Assembly: GCF_002161065.1 (NCBI RefSeq)
Contig: NZ_NFLV01000024.1
Coordinates: 1-50,871 of the forward strand
Direction of reading: 5' to 3'
DNA: 50,871 nucleotides
Source of the DNA: Eubacterium sp. An11
Lineage (GTDB): Bacteria; Bacillota; Clostridia; Lachnospirales; Lachnospiraceae
Below are positions 42,077-50,821 of this stretch, one piece after another. The notes below the pieces were generated by a model that saw nothing but the letters and a program-made list of their open reading frames with translations, was not told the DNA's origin and did no database searches. How positions within the stretch are numbered: position 1 is the first letter of the stretch; every line of letters begins with the position of its first letter. A program made the translations under genes and the position numbers.

Positions 42077-43972
42077 ATGTTTGGAAACAAAAAAAACGAC
42101 AGTTTCTCCGGAAATGAGAAACAGAATGCTCCGGGAAGTGGAGACAAAGAGAAAAAGTTCACAGGTTCTCTGGAAAAAATAGAGGGAAAAAAAGAAAAGC
42201 TTTCAAAACTTTTGAAACGAAAAAAGAAAGACGAGGAACCAGTTTCCCTGTATGAGCCGGAGATGGAGTATGTCACCGCGGAAGAACTGCAAAAAGAAGA
42301 AAAAGAGCGCGTGAACGCGGCAGCGCAGAAAGAGGGCGGCGGTACGGACAGCGGCAGGCAGGACGGCGCGCAGACAACCGGCGGGAAAGAGCAAAAGATC
42401 GGGAAAGATTCCGGCGTCCGGACGAGGTTTAAGAATCTCTTTTCCAAAAAGGATGAAGCAGCGCAGAAGACCGGGACTGCCGGTCCGCAGAGCACTTTGT
42501 TTGACGATGAGCCGATCCTTTATGATATTGATGATGAAAAGGGACTGCGGAAGCTTTCAAAGAAGAAGCTGGCAGTGATCGCCGGGGCGGTGGTCATTGT
42601 CCTGGGAGCCGCTTCTTATTTTATTTTCACGAATCTTGGCGGTTCCGTGGACGGAACGGCCTACGTGGAGTCGGTGAAAGATATCATGAGTTACGGCAGC
42701 GGCAGCGGTATGAACAACCGCTACACCGGAGAGGTGGAACCGCAGGATTCCTGGGATATCACACTGCAGTCGGATCTTTCCGTGGATGAATGTTATGTGA
42801 AGGCCGGAGATCAGGTCAAAGAGGGAGATAAACTGTTTTCTTATAATACAGAGGAGATGACTCTGGCAAAAGAGCGAGCGCAGCTGGAAGTGGAGACTCT
42901 GAAGAATGAGAACTCAGAACTCCAGCAGAATATCAAGACATACCAGAACGATCTGAAAAGCGCCAGCACCAGGGAGCGGATCGAACTGCAGACAGAGATC
43001 CTGACTGCCCAGACAACCATTAAAAAGAATGAATACAGCATTGATTCCGCCAACGATGAGATCGATGATCTGAATAAAAATATCAAGGATGCCACTGTGA
43101 CCAGCAAGATGGACGGTGTGGTACAGAGCATCAACGAGGAAGTGGGCATGGGCTCCGGTTCGGATGATTCCGACGATGAGGACTCTTACGATTATTCAGA
43201 TACCGGAGATGACTCCACTTACATGACCATCGTGGCAGTGGGAGACTACCGTGTCAAGGGAAGTGTTTCCGAGACCAATGTATGGTCTTTGACGGAAGGA
43301 GATCCGGTGATCATCCGTTCCCGTGTGGATGACACGGCCAAATGGACCGGAGTGATCAGCTCCATCAATACCGATGAGACGGAAGATTCCGACGAGTCTT
43401 CGGATGATATGGATTACTATATGGATGATTCCTCTTCCGGAGAGTCCGCATCCACCTATAATTTTTATGTGGAGCTGGACAGCGATGACGGCCTGATGAT
43501 GGGACAGCATGTCTTCATTGAACAGGATTTCGGACAGGATGAGGAACGGGAAGGCATCTGGCTGCCGTCCGCCTATATTTATATGGATGAGGATAAGTAT
43601 TATGTATGGCGGGCGAACCGTCGTGACCGGCTGGAGCTTCATGAAGTAACCGTCGGAGAGTATGACGAGGATCTGGATGAATATCAGATTCTGGACGGAC
43701 TGGATGAAGATGATTATATCGCCAGCGATACCGGCAGTCTTCAGGAAAACATGAAAACGACCACCGATATTTCCGAAGCCGATACTACAGACGAATATTA
43801 TGAGGAAGAAACCTCCGATGATGACTTGTACTATGACGAGGGAGACGGGGATGAATACTATGACGATGAATCCTCCGATGATGAAATGTATGAGGATTCC
43901 TATGAGGATGACGGTCTCGGAGATGATATCGATCTGATTGACGAGGGATTTGACCCGGCGGAATTTGAGTAG
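42077..43972 (+). CDS. HlyD-family adaptor with long cytoplasmic head and acidic tail
   Basis: A 631-residue membrane-fusion-type protein. A charged cytoplasmic region of about 160 residues precedes one membrane helix (about 165-187). Outside there is a split lipoyl-like domain (VKAGDQVKEGDKLF... and VTSKMDGVVQSI), a coiled-coil hairpin (about 245-325) and a beta domain interrupted by Asp/Ser-rich insertions. The last 80 residues are strikingly acidic and Tyr-rich (DDDLYYDEGDGDEYYDDE), possibly cation-binding. Such adaptors bridge ABC pumps to outer-membrane channels in Gram-negatives; here there is no outer membrane, so the role differs. It is the first gene of a four-gene transporter operon. 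Confidence 0.8.
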   Translation: MFGNKKNDSFSGNEKQNAPGSGDKEKKFTGSLEKIEGKKEKLSKLLKRKKKDEEPVSLYEPEMEYVTAEELQKEEKERVNAAAQKEGGGTDSGRQDGAQTTGGKEQKIGKDSGVRTRFKNLFSKKDEAAQKTGTAGPQSTLFDDEPILYDIDDEKGLRKLSKKKLAVIAGAVVIVLGAASYFIFTNLGGSVDGTAYVESVKDIMSYGSGSGMNNRYTGEVEPQDSWDITLQSDLSVDECYVKAGDQVKEGDKLFSYNTEEMTLAKERAQLEVETLKNENSELQQNIKTYQNDLKSASTRERIELQTEILTAQTTIKKNEYSIDSANDEIDDLNKNIKDATVTSKMDGVVQSINEEVGMGSGSDDSDDEDSYDYSDTGDDSTYMTIVAVGDYRVKGSVSETNVWSLTEGDPVIIRSRVDDTAKWTGVISSINTDETEDSDESSDDMDYYMDDSSSGESASTYNFYVELDSDDGLMMGQHVFIEQDFGQDEEREGIWLPSAYIYMDEDKYYVWRANRRDRLELHEVTVGEYDEDLDEYQILDGLDEDDYIASDTGSLQENMKTTTDISEADTTDEYYEEETSDDDLYYDEGDGDEYYDDESSDDEMYEDSYEDDGLGDDIDLIDEGFDPAEFE

Positions 43973-44022
43973 GATAACGACGGAATGTGAAGGACATATT
44001 CGTTCTGAAAGGAAGAATGGAC

Positions 44023-44715
44023 ATGCTTTTAGAGCTTAAGCATATTTATAAAAATTACAAGCAGGATAAAATTGTAGTACCTGTGTTAAAAGATATCAAT
44101 ATTTCCATTGATGAGGGAGAGTATGTGGCAATTATGGGGCCCTCCGGTTCAGGGAAGACGACATTGATGAATATCATCGGATGTCTGGACCGTCCCACGG
44201 AGGGAGAGTATTATCTGGAAGGTCAATCCATTGTCAACTATACCGAAAACCAGCTTTCAGACCTTCGGCTGAAAACCCTGGGATTTGTGTTTCAGAGTTT
44301 TAATCTTCTGCCAAAACAGACGGCCCTCGACAATGTGGCGCTGCCTTTAAGCTATGCGGGAATCCCGGTAAAAAAGAGGCGTCAGATCGCATTTCAGACC
44401 CTGCAGCGTGTGGGACTGGCGGACCGTGTGAATTTTAAGCCGTCCCAGCTGTCCGGCGGGCAGCAGCAGAGGGTGGCTATCGCCCGGGCCCTGGTCAATA
44501 ATCCGAAGATTATTCTGGCCGATGAACCTACAGGAGCTCTGGACAGCCGTTCCGGCACCCAGGTCATGAAGCTTTTTCAGAAGCTCAATGACGAAGGAGT
44601 AACGGTCATCATGATCACCCATGATGCCAATATTGCCGGCCATGCCAAAAAGGTTCTTCGAATTCTGGATGGAGAGATAGCGGATGATTCACAGGAAGGA
44701 GGCCAGAAGCTTTGA
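44023..44715 (+). CDS. MacB/LolD-type ABC transporter ATPase
   Basis: The ATP-binding subunit of a type VII (mechanotransmission) ABC system, about 230 residues long. Walker A is GPSGSGKTT, the signature LSGGQQQR, Walker [13 protein letters not shown], and the H-loop is in ITHDANIA. The match to LolD/MacB/FtsE-type ATPases is strong. ATGs at 44017 and 44023 both follow AAAGGA; the second has better spacing (9 nt). Its stop overlaps the TTG start of the next gene (TTGA), so the ATPase and giant adaptor are translationally coupled. Confidence 0.92.
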   Translation: MLLELKHIYKNYKQDKIVVPVLKDINISIDEGEYVAIMGPSGSGKTTLMNIIGCLDRPTEGEYYLEGQSIVNYTENQLSDLRLKTLGFVFQSFNLLPKQTALDNVALPLSYAGIPVKKRRQIAFQTLQRVGLADRVNFKPSQLSGGQQQRVAIARALVNNPKIILADEPTGALDSRSGTQVMKLFQKLNDEGVTVIMITHDANIAGHAKKVLRILDGEIADDSQEGGQKL

Positions 44716-47700
44716 AGAACAAAAAGAAGATAATTATTATTTGTATTGTTGTCATTTTGGTTCTTGCGGCCATTGTCGCCGGCGTCGTCTATTTTGTGCG
44801 GAGCCGGGGCGGTTCCGTGGTGGACGTCTATTCCATGGAATTGCTGAACAGTTCCGGATTTGCCGGCGGTGAGTCCTCGCTGAGCGGAACGATCAATTCT
44901 GATTATGTACAGGAAGTGTACGCCGATGAGGATCAGGATGTGGCCGATGTTTATGTACAGCAGGGAGATTATGTGAAAAAGGGAGATAAGCTTCTGAAGT
45001 ACGATGTGGAGGAGCAGGAACTTGATCTGAAGCTGCAGGAGCTGGAGATCCAGTCGTCCACTATGGAACTGGAAGATCTGGAGGATGAGCTGAACGAGAT
45101 GAAGAAGGCCCGCGCGTCGGGCACTATTGACGGCAGCGGCAGTGATGTGATGAACGCTTCCCTGAATCTTTCCTCTCTGCGAGGAGATATCCTGGCACGG
45201 CTGATGAGTAACAGCGACCAGGAGGACAAGACCACAGAAGAATCCGCTTCCGACACCTCAGGAGCAGAAGAATCCGGTGCCGGAACTACGGCATCCGGCG
45301 ATACGGAGCAGACTTCCGGCACCGATACCTCCGGAGAGACCACGGAGAGCAGCGGCACCACGGCCGGCTCTTCCACAGAAACCGGCACGGCGGGGAGCAC
45401 CACAGAAACCGGCGCTTCCAGCGAGACGGAAAGTTCTTCTGCAGATACGCAGAAGGAGACCACCGGTTCCTCAGCGGTAAAGAAGCAGACCCGCTCCACA
45501 GCCCCGGAAGCAAAGACCAGTTCCGAGGAAGAAGAGGAGACAGGGGAAAGCGAGCTGCTGGATAAAGTGACCAGTTTGGATGAAGCATCATCCGGAAACG
45601 GTTCGGAGGAGAATCCGTATATTTTCAATCTGAATTCGTCAGCAGAAATAAAAGGTTCTGTTCTCAGCCAGCTGGTGGGAGAAGAGAAGAAAAATATTTA
45701 TGCCTATTTCTTCCAGTATGCTTCTGATGAAGCGTATGAGAATGACGCTGATAAGAGCCCAGCTGAAAGAGAAAACTATACGGGTAAAATTGAAATCAAT
45801 CCGAACAAATTTGCATCTGAGTGGAGCGAAGACAGTTATTCATTTTCTTCCGCCCAGGCATTGGTAAAAGACCGCAAATTAAAAGAAAGTATCACAGCGA
45901 TCAGTGACAGAGAGACTGGAGAGGGTACCGATGGTGCTCCGTATGTGTTCTTATTAAAAGAAAATGGAACAGATAAGATGATATCCGGTTCTGTTATCTA
46001 TAGTTTGCTCAGAGGAAATTATACAGCAGTATTTAAAGTATATGATTCAGAAACAGCATATGCCAATAGTAGTGATAACCCAAGAGCAAGTTTTGTATTA
46101 AATCCTGTATATGACACAGACGGAATAGATCAGAATGCGCTGTATTCGATAGAGAATTTAAAGGAATTAATCAGTGATAAAAAGCTAAAGAGCAAGATTG
46201 AGCTGATCAATGATAATAGTTTCGGAGACGGCAGTGCCAATGATTCTTATATCTACCTGCTCAGTTCAGGAGGCACTGTACGTGGTTCTGTGGTTCTTGC
46301 ACTGGTGGGCGGTGATTATTATGCGGAATTTCAGGAGTATGCGAGCGAGGATGCCTATAAGAATAACCCATACTCTCCGGCCCATAGTGTAAGTATTACT
46401 CCTGGTATGCCGGTCGCAGGTATTGAAGCTGCACGGGAGTATACGTTGGATGACTTACAAAAGGCCCTTGACGCCGCTGAAGCGGCTTCCAGAATCCCAA
46501 ATGTCTTAAAGACAGAAATCACCGACAAGAAGAATGATGCTTACAGCGGTTCAGGTACCATGAATGATCCGTATGTATACCGGATGATCAGTGATGGAAG
46601 AATCCGCGGATCGGTGATCAATGATCTGATGAAAAATAATGAATTTGCCGTATTTTATGAATATGATTCTGAGGAGGACGGCAGGAGAGAGAACGTGGCC
46701 AATTCCATTGAGATCCGGCCGAATACCATTTTCAAGGAGAGCATCGCTTCCTTTGGATGGTATACGCTGGCGGATTTAAATGACGCCATGGTGACGGCAG
46801 ATCATATCCAGATCCGTCCTAACAGAACATCGGTGACAGCAGGCAAGTCCTATAATTTCACCGCAAAGCTCAGTGGTAAGAACAGTGATGTGCTGAAAGT
46901 GACCTGGGAACTGAAACGAAATAAATCCGATGCCACCACGTTGATCAACGGTACGCTGACGGTGGGAGAAGATGAGACAGCCAGCACGCTGCGGATCATC
47001 GCCTCAGCGGGAGGCAAGAGAGCAGTGCTTACCGTGAAGGTGAAGAAGAGCAGCAGTTCTTCTTCGGGAAGCGGCAGCAGCGGATCCGGTGGCAGTTCAG
47101 GAAGCGGCAGCGGCGGTTACGACAGCGGTTCTTCTTCAGGAAGTGGAAGCAGCGGTGGAAGCGATACCGATTACAGCAGCTACACAGCGGATGAGCTGGC
47201 GGAAGCTATTTCTGATAAAGAGTCGGAGATTGCGGAGGCAAGACAGAACCTCAGTGAGGCGAAGATTGATTATGAGGAAGCCAAAAAGGAAGTGGACGCG
47301 GCCACAGTGAAAGCGACGGTAGACGGTGAAGTAACGCTGGCTTACACCAAGGAAGCCATGCCGGACGACGGTTCACCGGCCATCATTGTAAGAGGCGAGG
47401 ACGGCATGTACGTGGATGTGGATGTCAGCGAGATGTCACTGGATACGGTGAAGGTTGGCGGAACTATCTACTGCACCTCCATGGAGACCTATGAACAGTA
47501 CGAGGCGGAAATCATTGATATTTCCCCTTATCCGGCATCCGGCAATAGTTCTGATTCCAGTTATGACGGAACGTCCAATCCGAACAGTTCCTATTATCCG
47601 GTGGTGGCCTATATTGCCAATGCGGACGGTCTGGTGACCGGTGAGACGGTGGAAGTCTCCTACAGTTCTCAGTCCATGGGAACGATGTCGGATGAAGCCA

Positions 47701-47942
47701 TTTATCTGCAGAAGGCTTATGTCCGCACCGATGATGATGACAGAAGCTACGTTTACAAAGAAGGAAAGAACGGCCGCCTGGAGAAGCAGTATGTGAAGAC
47801 CGGAGAGACCCTTTACGGACAGTATGTGGAGATCCTTTCCGGGCTGACCATGGATGACAATATTGCGTTCCCTTATGGAAAAGATGTGAAAGAGGGAGCC
47901 AAGGTGGAACTTTCTGAAAATACAGATAATATTATATATTAG
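44712..47942 (+). CDS. Giant HlyD-family adaptor with four internal repeats
   Basis: The 1076-residue protein is about two to three times the usual length. It has one N-terminal membrane helix (about 6-30), the first lipoyl half (VYVQQGDYVKKGDKLL), the first coiled-coil arm (to about 140), a Ser/Thr/Glu-rich linker (about 165-275), four repeats of 102-108 residues (295-700), an Ig-like segment (about 700-780), a Ser/Gly linker, the second coil arm (about 830-860), the second lipoyl half and the beta-barrel domain. The insert thus sits at the tip of the adaptor hairpin. The repeat stretch is visibly more AT-rich than its flanks. The start is TTG with AGGAGG 9 nt upstream, overlapping the ATPase stop. 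Confidence 0.82.
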   Translation: MKNKKKIIIICIVVILVLAAIVAGVVYFVRSRGGSVVDVYSMELLNSSGFAGGESSLSGTINSDYVQEVYADEDQDVADVYVQQGDYVKKGDKLLKYDVEEQELDLKLQELEIQSSTMELEDLEDELNEMKKARASGTIDGSGSDVMNASLNLSSLRGDILARLMSNSDQEDKTTEESASDTSGAEESGAGTTASGDTEQTSGTDTSGETTESSGTTAGSSTETGTAGSTTETGASSETESSSADTQKETTGSSAVKKQTRSTAPEAKTSSEEEEETGESELLDKVTSLDEASSGNGSEENPYIFNLNSSAEIKGSVLSQLVGEEKKNIYAYFFQYASDEAYENDADKSPAERENYTGKIEINPNKFASEWSEDSYSFSSAQALVKDRKLKESITAISDRETGEGTDGAPYVFLLKENGTDKMISGSVIYSLLRGNYTAVFKVYDSETAYANSSDNPRASFVLNPVYDTDGIDQNALYSIENLKELISDKKLKSKIELINDNSFGDGSANDSYIYLLSSGGTVRGSVVLALVGGDYYAEFQEYASEDAYKNNPYSPAHSVSITPGMPVAGIEAAREYTLDDLQKALDAAEAASRIPNVLKTEITDKKNDAYSGSGTMNDPYVYRMISDGRIRGSVINDLMKNNEFAVFYEYDSEEDGRRENVANSIEIRPNTIFKESIASFGWYTLADLNDAMVTADHIQIRPNRTSVTAGKSYNFTAKLSGKNSDVLKVTWELKRNKSDATTLINGTLTVGEDETASTLRIIASAGGKRAVLTVKVKKSSSSSSGSGSSGSGGSSGSGSGGYDSGSSSGSGSSGGSDTDYSSYTADELAEAISDKESEIAEARQNLSEAKIDYEEAKKEVDAATVKATVDGEVTLAYTKEAMPDDGSPAIIVRGEDGMYVDVDVSEMSLDTVKVGGTIYCTSMETYEQYEAEIIDISPYPASGNSSDSSYDGTSNPNSSYYPVVAYIANADGLVTGETVEVSYSSQSMGTMSDEAIYLQKAYVRTDDDDRSYVYKEGKNGRLEKQYVKTGETLYGQYVEILSGLTMDDNIAFPYGKDVKEGAKVELSENTDNIIY
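45594..46815 (+). repeat. Four tandem protein-level repeats inside the giant adaptor
   Basis: Units start at 45594, 45918, 46224 and 46548 (residues 295, 403, 505 and 613), with periods of 108, 102 and 108 codons. Each begins G-x-G and has PY(I/V)(F/Y) (one unit has SYIY), then GSV(I/V/L) followed by a Leu-rich turn, a (F/Y)-x-x-Y-(A/D)SE motif, and ends with a Y-(T/S)-(L/I)-x-(D/N)-L-type helix. The DNA copies are too diverged to recombine easily. I do not recognise the domain. Confidence 0.8.
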
Positions 47943-47971
47943 GGATTTCTTGAAAGGACGGGTGTGAAATT

Positions 47972-49231
47972 ATGCTGGAAAATATACGATTATCTTTTCA
48001 GGGAATCTGGGGACACAAGCTGCGTTCCCTGCTGACGATGCTGGGCATTATCATTGGTATCGCCGCTATCATTGCCATCGTCTCCACAATCCGTGGAACC
48101 AATGAGCAGATCCGGAAAAACCTCATCGGTTCCGGAACCAATACCGTAAATGTACGTCTGGTGGAAAGCGGAGACTGGGACTACGATATGGCTTATAGCA
48201 GCATCCCCAACGGAATTCCGGTGCTGGATTCCGACAGCCGGGATGAGCTCAATGATATTGACCACGTGGAGGATGCTTCCCTGTATACAATCCGGACGGC
48301 GGTGGATTACATTTACTATAATGCCACCGCGCTGCAGGGCGGAGAGCTGATCGGGGCGGATTCCCATTATCTGCATACCTGCGGGTATGTCATGACAAAG
48401 GGAAGAGCCTTCACAGAAAGCGATTATACCAATTACCGGAAGGTGGCTGTTATCGATACGACAGCGGCCGACAGCCTTTTTGAAGATGAGGACCCTGTGG
48501 GTAAAACTCTTGATATCCAGGGAGAACCTTTTATTGTCATTGGCGTGATCGAGGAGTCCTCAGAGTTTGAACCGGTCATTGAATCGGTGGAAGACTATTA
48601 CCAGTATGTCTACAATGATGCCAGCAGCAGCGGCAGCGTCATTGTGCCGGATACGGTTTGGAATATTGTGGGACAGTACGATGAGCCGCAGAATGTGCGC
48701 CTTCTGGCGGATTCCACGGATGCCATGAGCAATGTGGGACGGCAGGCAGCCAATCTTCTGAACCAGTCCGTGGATAATGAAGATGTTAAGTACAGCGCAG
48801 AAGATATCATGGAGCAGGCACAGCAGAATGAACAGCTCAGCGAGTCCACCAATCAGCAGCTGATCTGGATTGCCAGCATTTCCCTGTTGGTAGGCGGTAT
48901 TGGCGTTATGAATATCATGCTGGTGTCCGTGACTGAGCGTACCAGAGAGATTGGTCTGAAAAAGGCCATTGGAGCAAGGAAAAACAAGATACTGGCACAG
49001 TTTCTGACGGAGGCGGCGGTGTTGACCAGCCTCGGCGGTATTATCGGAACGATCACCGGTATTATCTTTGCGGAGGCGATCAACCGGATATCCGGCGTGC
49101 CGGTGGCTATCAGCGTGCCGGCGGCAATCATTGCCATTGTCTTTTCCATGCTGATCGGTATTGTGTTCGGATTTGTTCCTGCGGTCAAAGCGGCCAACAT
49201 GGATCCAATCGTGGCACTGAGGCACGAATAG
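47972..49231 (+). CDS. MacB-type ABC transporter permease
   Basis: The 419-residue permease has the MacB/FtsX layout: one N-terminal helix (about 20-42), an extracytoplasmic MacB_PCD-type domain (about 45-290) and three C-terminal helices (about 298-415). NIRLSFQGIWGHKLRSLLTMLGIIIG and the closing LVGGIGVMNIMLVSVTERTREIGLKKAIGA are family signatures. These permeases do not carry substrate through the membrane but transmit force to extracytoplasmic partners, which here would be the two adaptors. It lies 29 nt after the giant adaptor. Confidence 0.93.
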   Translation: MLENIRLSFQGIWGHKLRSLLTMLGIIIGIAAIIAIVSTIRGTNEQIRKNLIGSGTNTVNVRLVESGDWDYDMAYSSIPNGIPVLDSDSRDELNDIDHVEDASLYTIRTAVDYIYYNATALQGGELIGADSHYLHTCGYVMTKGRAFTESDYTNYRKVAVIDTTAADSLFEDEDPVGKTLDIQGEPFIVIGVIEESSEFEPVIESVEDYYQYVYNDASSSGSVIVPDTVWNIVGQYDEPQNVRLLADSTDAMSNVGRQAANLLNQSVDNEDVKYSAEDIMEQAQQNEQLSESTNQQLIWIASISLLVGGIGVMNIMLVSVTERTREIGLKKAIGARKNKILAQFLTEAAVLTSLGGIIGTITGIIFAEAINRISGVPVAISVPAAIIAIVFSMLIGIVFGFVPAVKAANMDPIVALRHE

Positions 49232-49253
49232 AGAATTATTTCTTAAAAAAACT

Positions 49254-49282
49254 AAAATGGGGGGTGAAAAAACCCTCATTTT
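49254..49282 (+). terminator. Hairpin after the transporter operon
   Basis: AAAATG-GGGT pairs with ACCC-CATTTT with G-rich mismatches inside, followed by GTTGATAATT. The T-tract is poor, so termination may be partial. It lies 65 nt before glmM. Confidence 0.5.
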
Positions 49283-49347
49283 GTTGATAATTACAAATGA
49301 CAGAGTAACTGAAAATATGCTAACAAATGTAATGATAGGAGAGAATT

Positions 49348-50697
49348 ATGGGAAAATATTTTGGAACCGACGGTTTTCGCGGTGAAGCAAATGTAACACT
49401 GACAGTGGAGCATGCCTATAAAGTGGGACGTTTCCTCGGATGGTATTTTGGAAAAGACAAAGAGGATAAATGCCGGGTGGTTATCGGAAAGGACACAAGA
49501 AGATCCAGCTATATGTTTGAGTATTCTCTGGTGGCCGGTCTGACTGCATCAGGCGCGGACGCATACCTTCTTCACGTGACGACCACACCGAGCGTTTCCT
49601 ATGTGGCGAGAACAGAAGATTTTGACTGCGGTATCATGATTTCCGCCAGCCATAATCCGTATTATGACAATGGAATCAAGCTGATCAACTCCAAAGGGGA
49701 GAAGATGGATGAGGAAACCATTCTCAAGGTGGAAGATTATATCGACGGAAAAGTAGAGGTTCCATTTGCCGTGAAGGATGAGATTGGATGCACGGTGGAT
49801 TATGCAGCGGGCAGAAATCGTTATATCGGTTACCTGATTTCCCTGGCGACCCGTTCCTATAAGAACATGAAAGTGGGTCTGGACTGCGCCAACGGCAGCG
49901 CCTGGATGATCGCCAAGAGTGTGTTTGACGCACTGGGCGCCAAGACCTATGTGATCAATGCGGAGCCAAATGGCCTGAATATCAACACCAACGCAGGCTC
50001 CACCCATATTGAAGTGCTGCAGTCCTTTGTGAAAGAGAATCAGCTGGATGTGGGATTTGCCTTTGACGGAGATGCGGACCGCTGTATCGCCGTAGATGAA
50101 AATGGAAAAGTGATTGACGGAGACCTGATCCTGTATGTATGCGGAACTTACATGAAAGAGCGGGGAACGTTACATAATAACACCATTGTAACGACTGTCA
50201 TGTCCAACTTCGGTCTGTACAAAGCGCTGGACAGAGAGGGCATTTCCTATGAAAAGACCGCTGTGGGCGATAAGTACGTATATGAGAATATGGTGAAAAA
50301 CGGACACCGCATCGGCGGCGAGCAGTCCGGCCACATTATTTTCAGCAAATACGCCAACACCGGCGACGGTATTCTCACAGCCATCAAGATCATGGAAGTG
50401 ATCCTTGAAAAGAAAATGCCTCTGTCCAAACTGGCCAGCCCGGTGAAGATTTATCCACAGGTATTAAAGAACGTGAGAGTCAAGAGCAAACCGGAGGCTC
50501 AGAACGATGCCGATGTGCAGGCTGCCGTGCAGAGCGTGGCTGACAGTCTTGGTGATACCGGACGTATTCTTGTCCGGGAGAGCGGCACAGAGCCGGTGAT
50601 CCGTGTCATGGTGGAAGCGGAAACCATGGAGGAATGTGAGAAGTATGTGGATTCCGTCATCGCGGTGATCAAAGAAAAAGGTCACTGCGTGGAGTAA
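49348..50697 (+). CDS. glmM: Phosphoglucosamine mutase
   Basis: This enzyme interconverts glucosamine-6- and -1-phosphate on the way to UDP-GlcNAc and peptidoglycan. The 449-residue chain has the catalytic phosphoserine Ser101 in ISASHNPYYDNG, the Mg loop FDGDADRC and the C-terminal phosphate-binding RESGTEPVIRV. GTDGFRGEAN is the standard start. AGGAGA precedes the ATG. Its normal 3' region is interrupted by the right-edge IS 56 nt downstream. Confidence 0.96.
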   Translation: MGKYFGTDGFRGEANVTLTVEHAYKVGRFLGWYFGKDKEDKCRVVIGKDTRRSSYMFEYSLVAGLTASGADAYLLHVTTTPSVSYVARTEDFDCGIMISASHNPYYDNGIKLINSKGEKMDEETILKVEDYIDGKVEVPFAVKDEIGCTVDYAAGRNRYIGYLISLATRSYKNMKVGLDCANGSAWMIAKSVFDALGAKTYVINAEPNGLNINTNAGSTHIEVLQSFVKENQLDVGFAFDGDADRCIAVDENGKVIDGDLILYVCGTYMKERGTLHNNTIVTTVMSNFGLYKALDREGISYEKTAVGDKYVYENMVKNGHRIGGEQSGHIIFSKYANTGDGILTAIKIMEVILEKKMPLSKLASPVKIYPQVLKNVRVKSKPEAQNDADVQAAVQSVADSLGDTGRILVRESGTEPVIRVMVEAETMEECEKYVDSVIAVIKEKGHCVE

Positions 50698-50755
50698 AGG
50701 CAGGATTTTCTCAGAAATAAAAAAGGCCGTTGCCAGAATATGCACTGTGCAAGTG

Positions 50756-50818
50756 ATATGCTCCCTTCTGGGTAGACAAGTGAAATAATAAAAACTTGTC
50801 ACTTAGGAGGGAGTATAT
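50756..50818 (+). promoter_or_regulatory. Hairpin hiding the transposase ribosome binding site
   Basis: ATATGCTCCCTTCT (50756-50769) pairs over 14 positions with AGGAGGGAGTATAT (50805-50818), which contains the Shine-Dalgarno. An inner 7-bp stem GACAAGT/ACTTGTC (50775-50800) closes the structure. The inner stem has different bases from the left IS but still pairs. Confidence 0.65.
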
Positions 50819-50821
50819 TTT

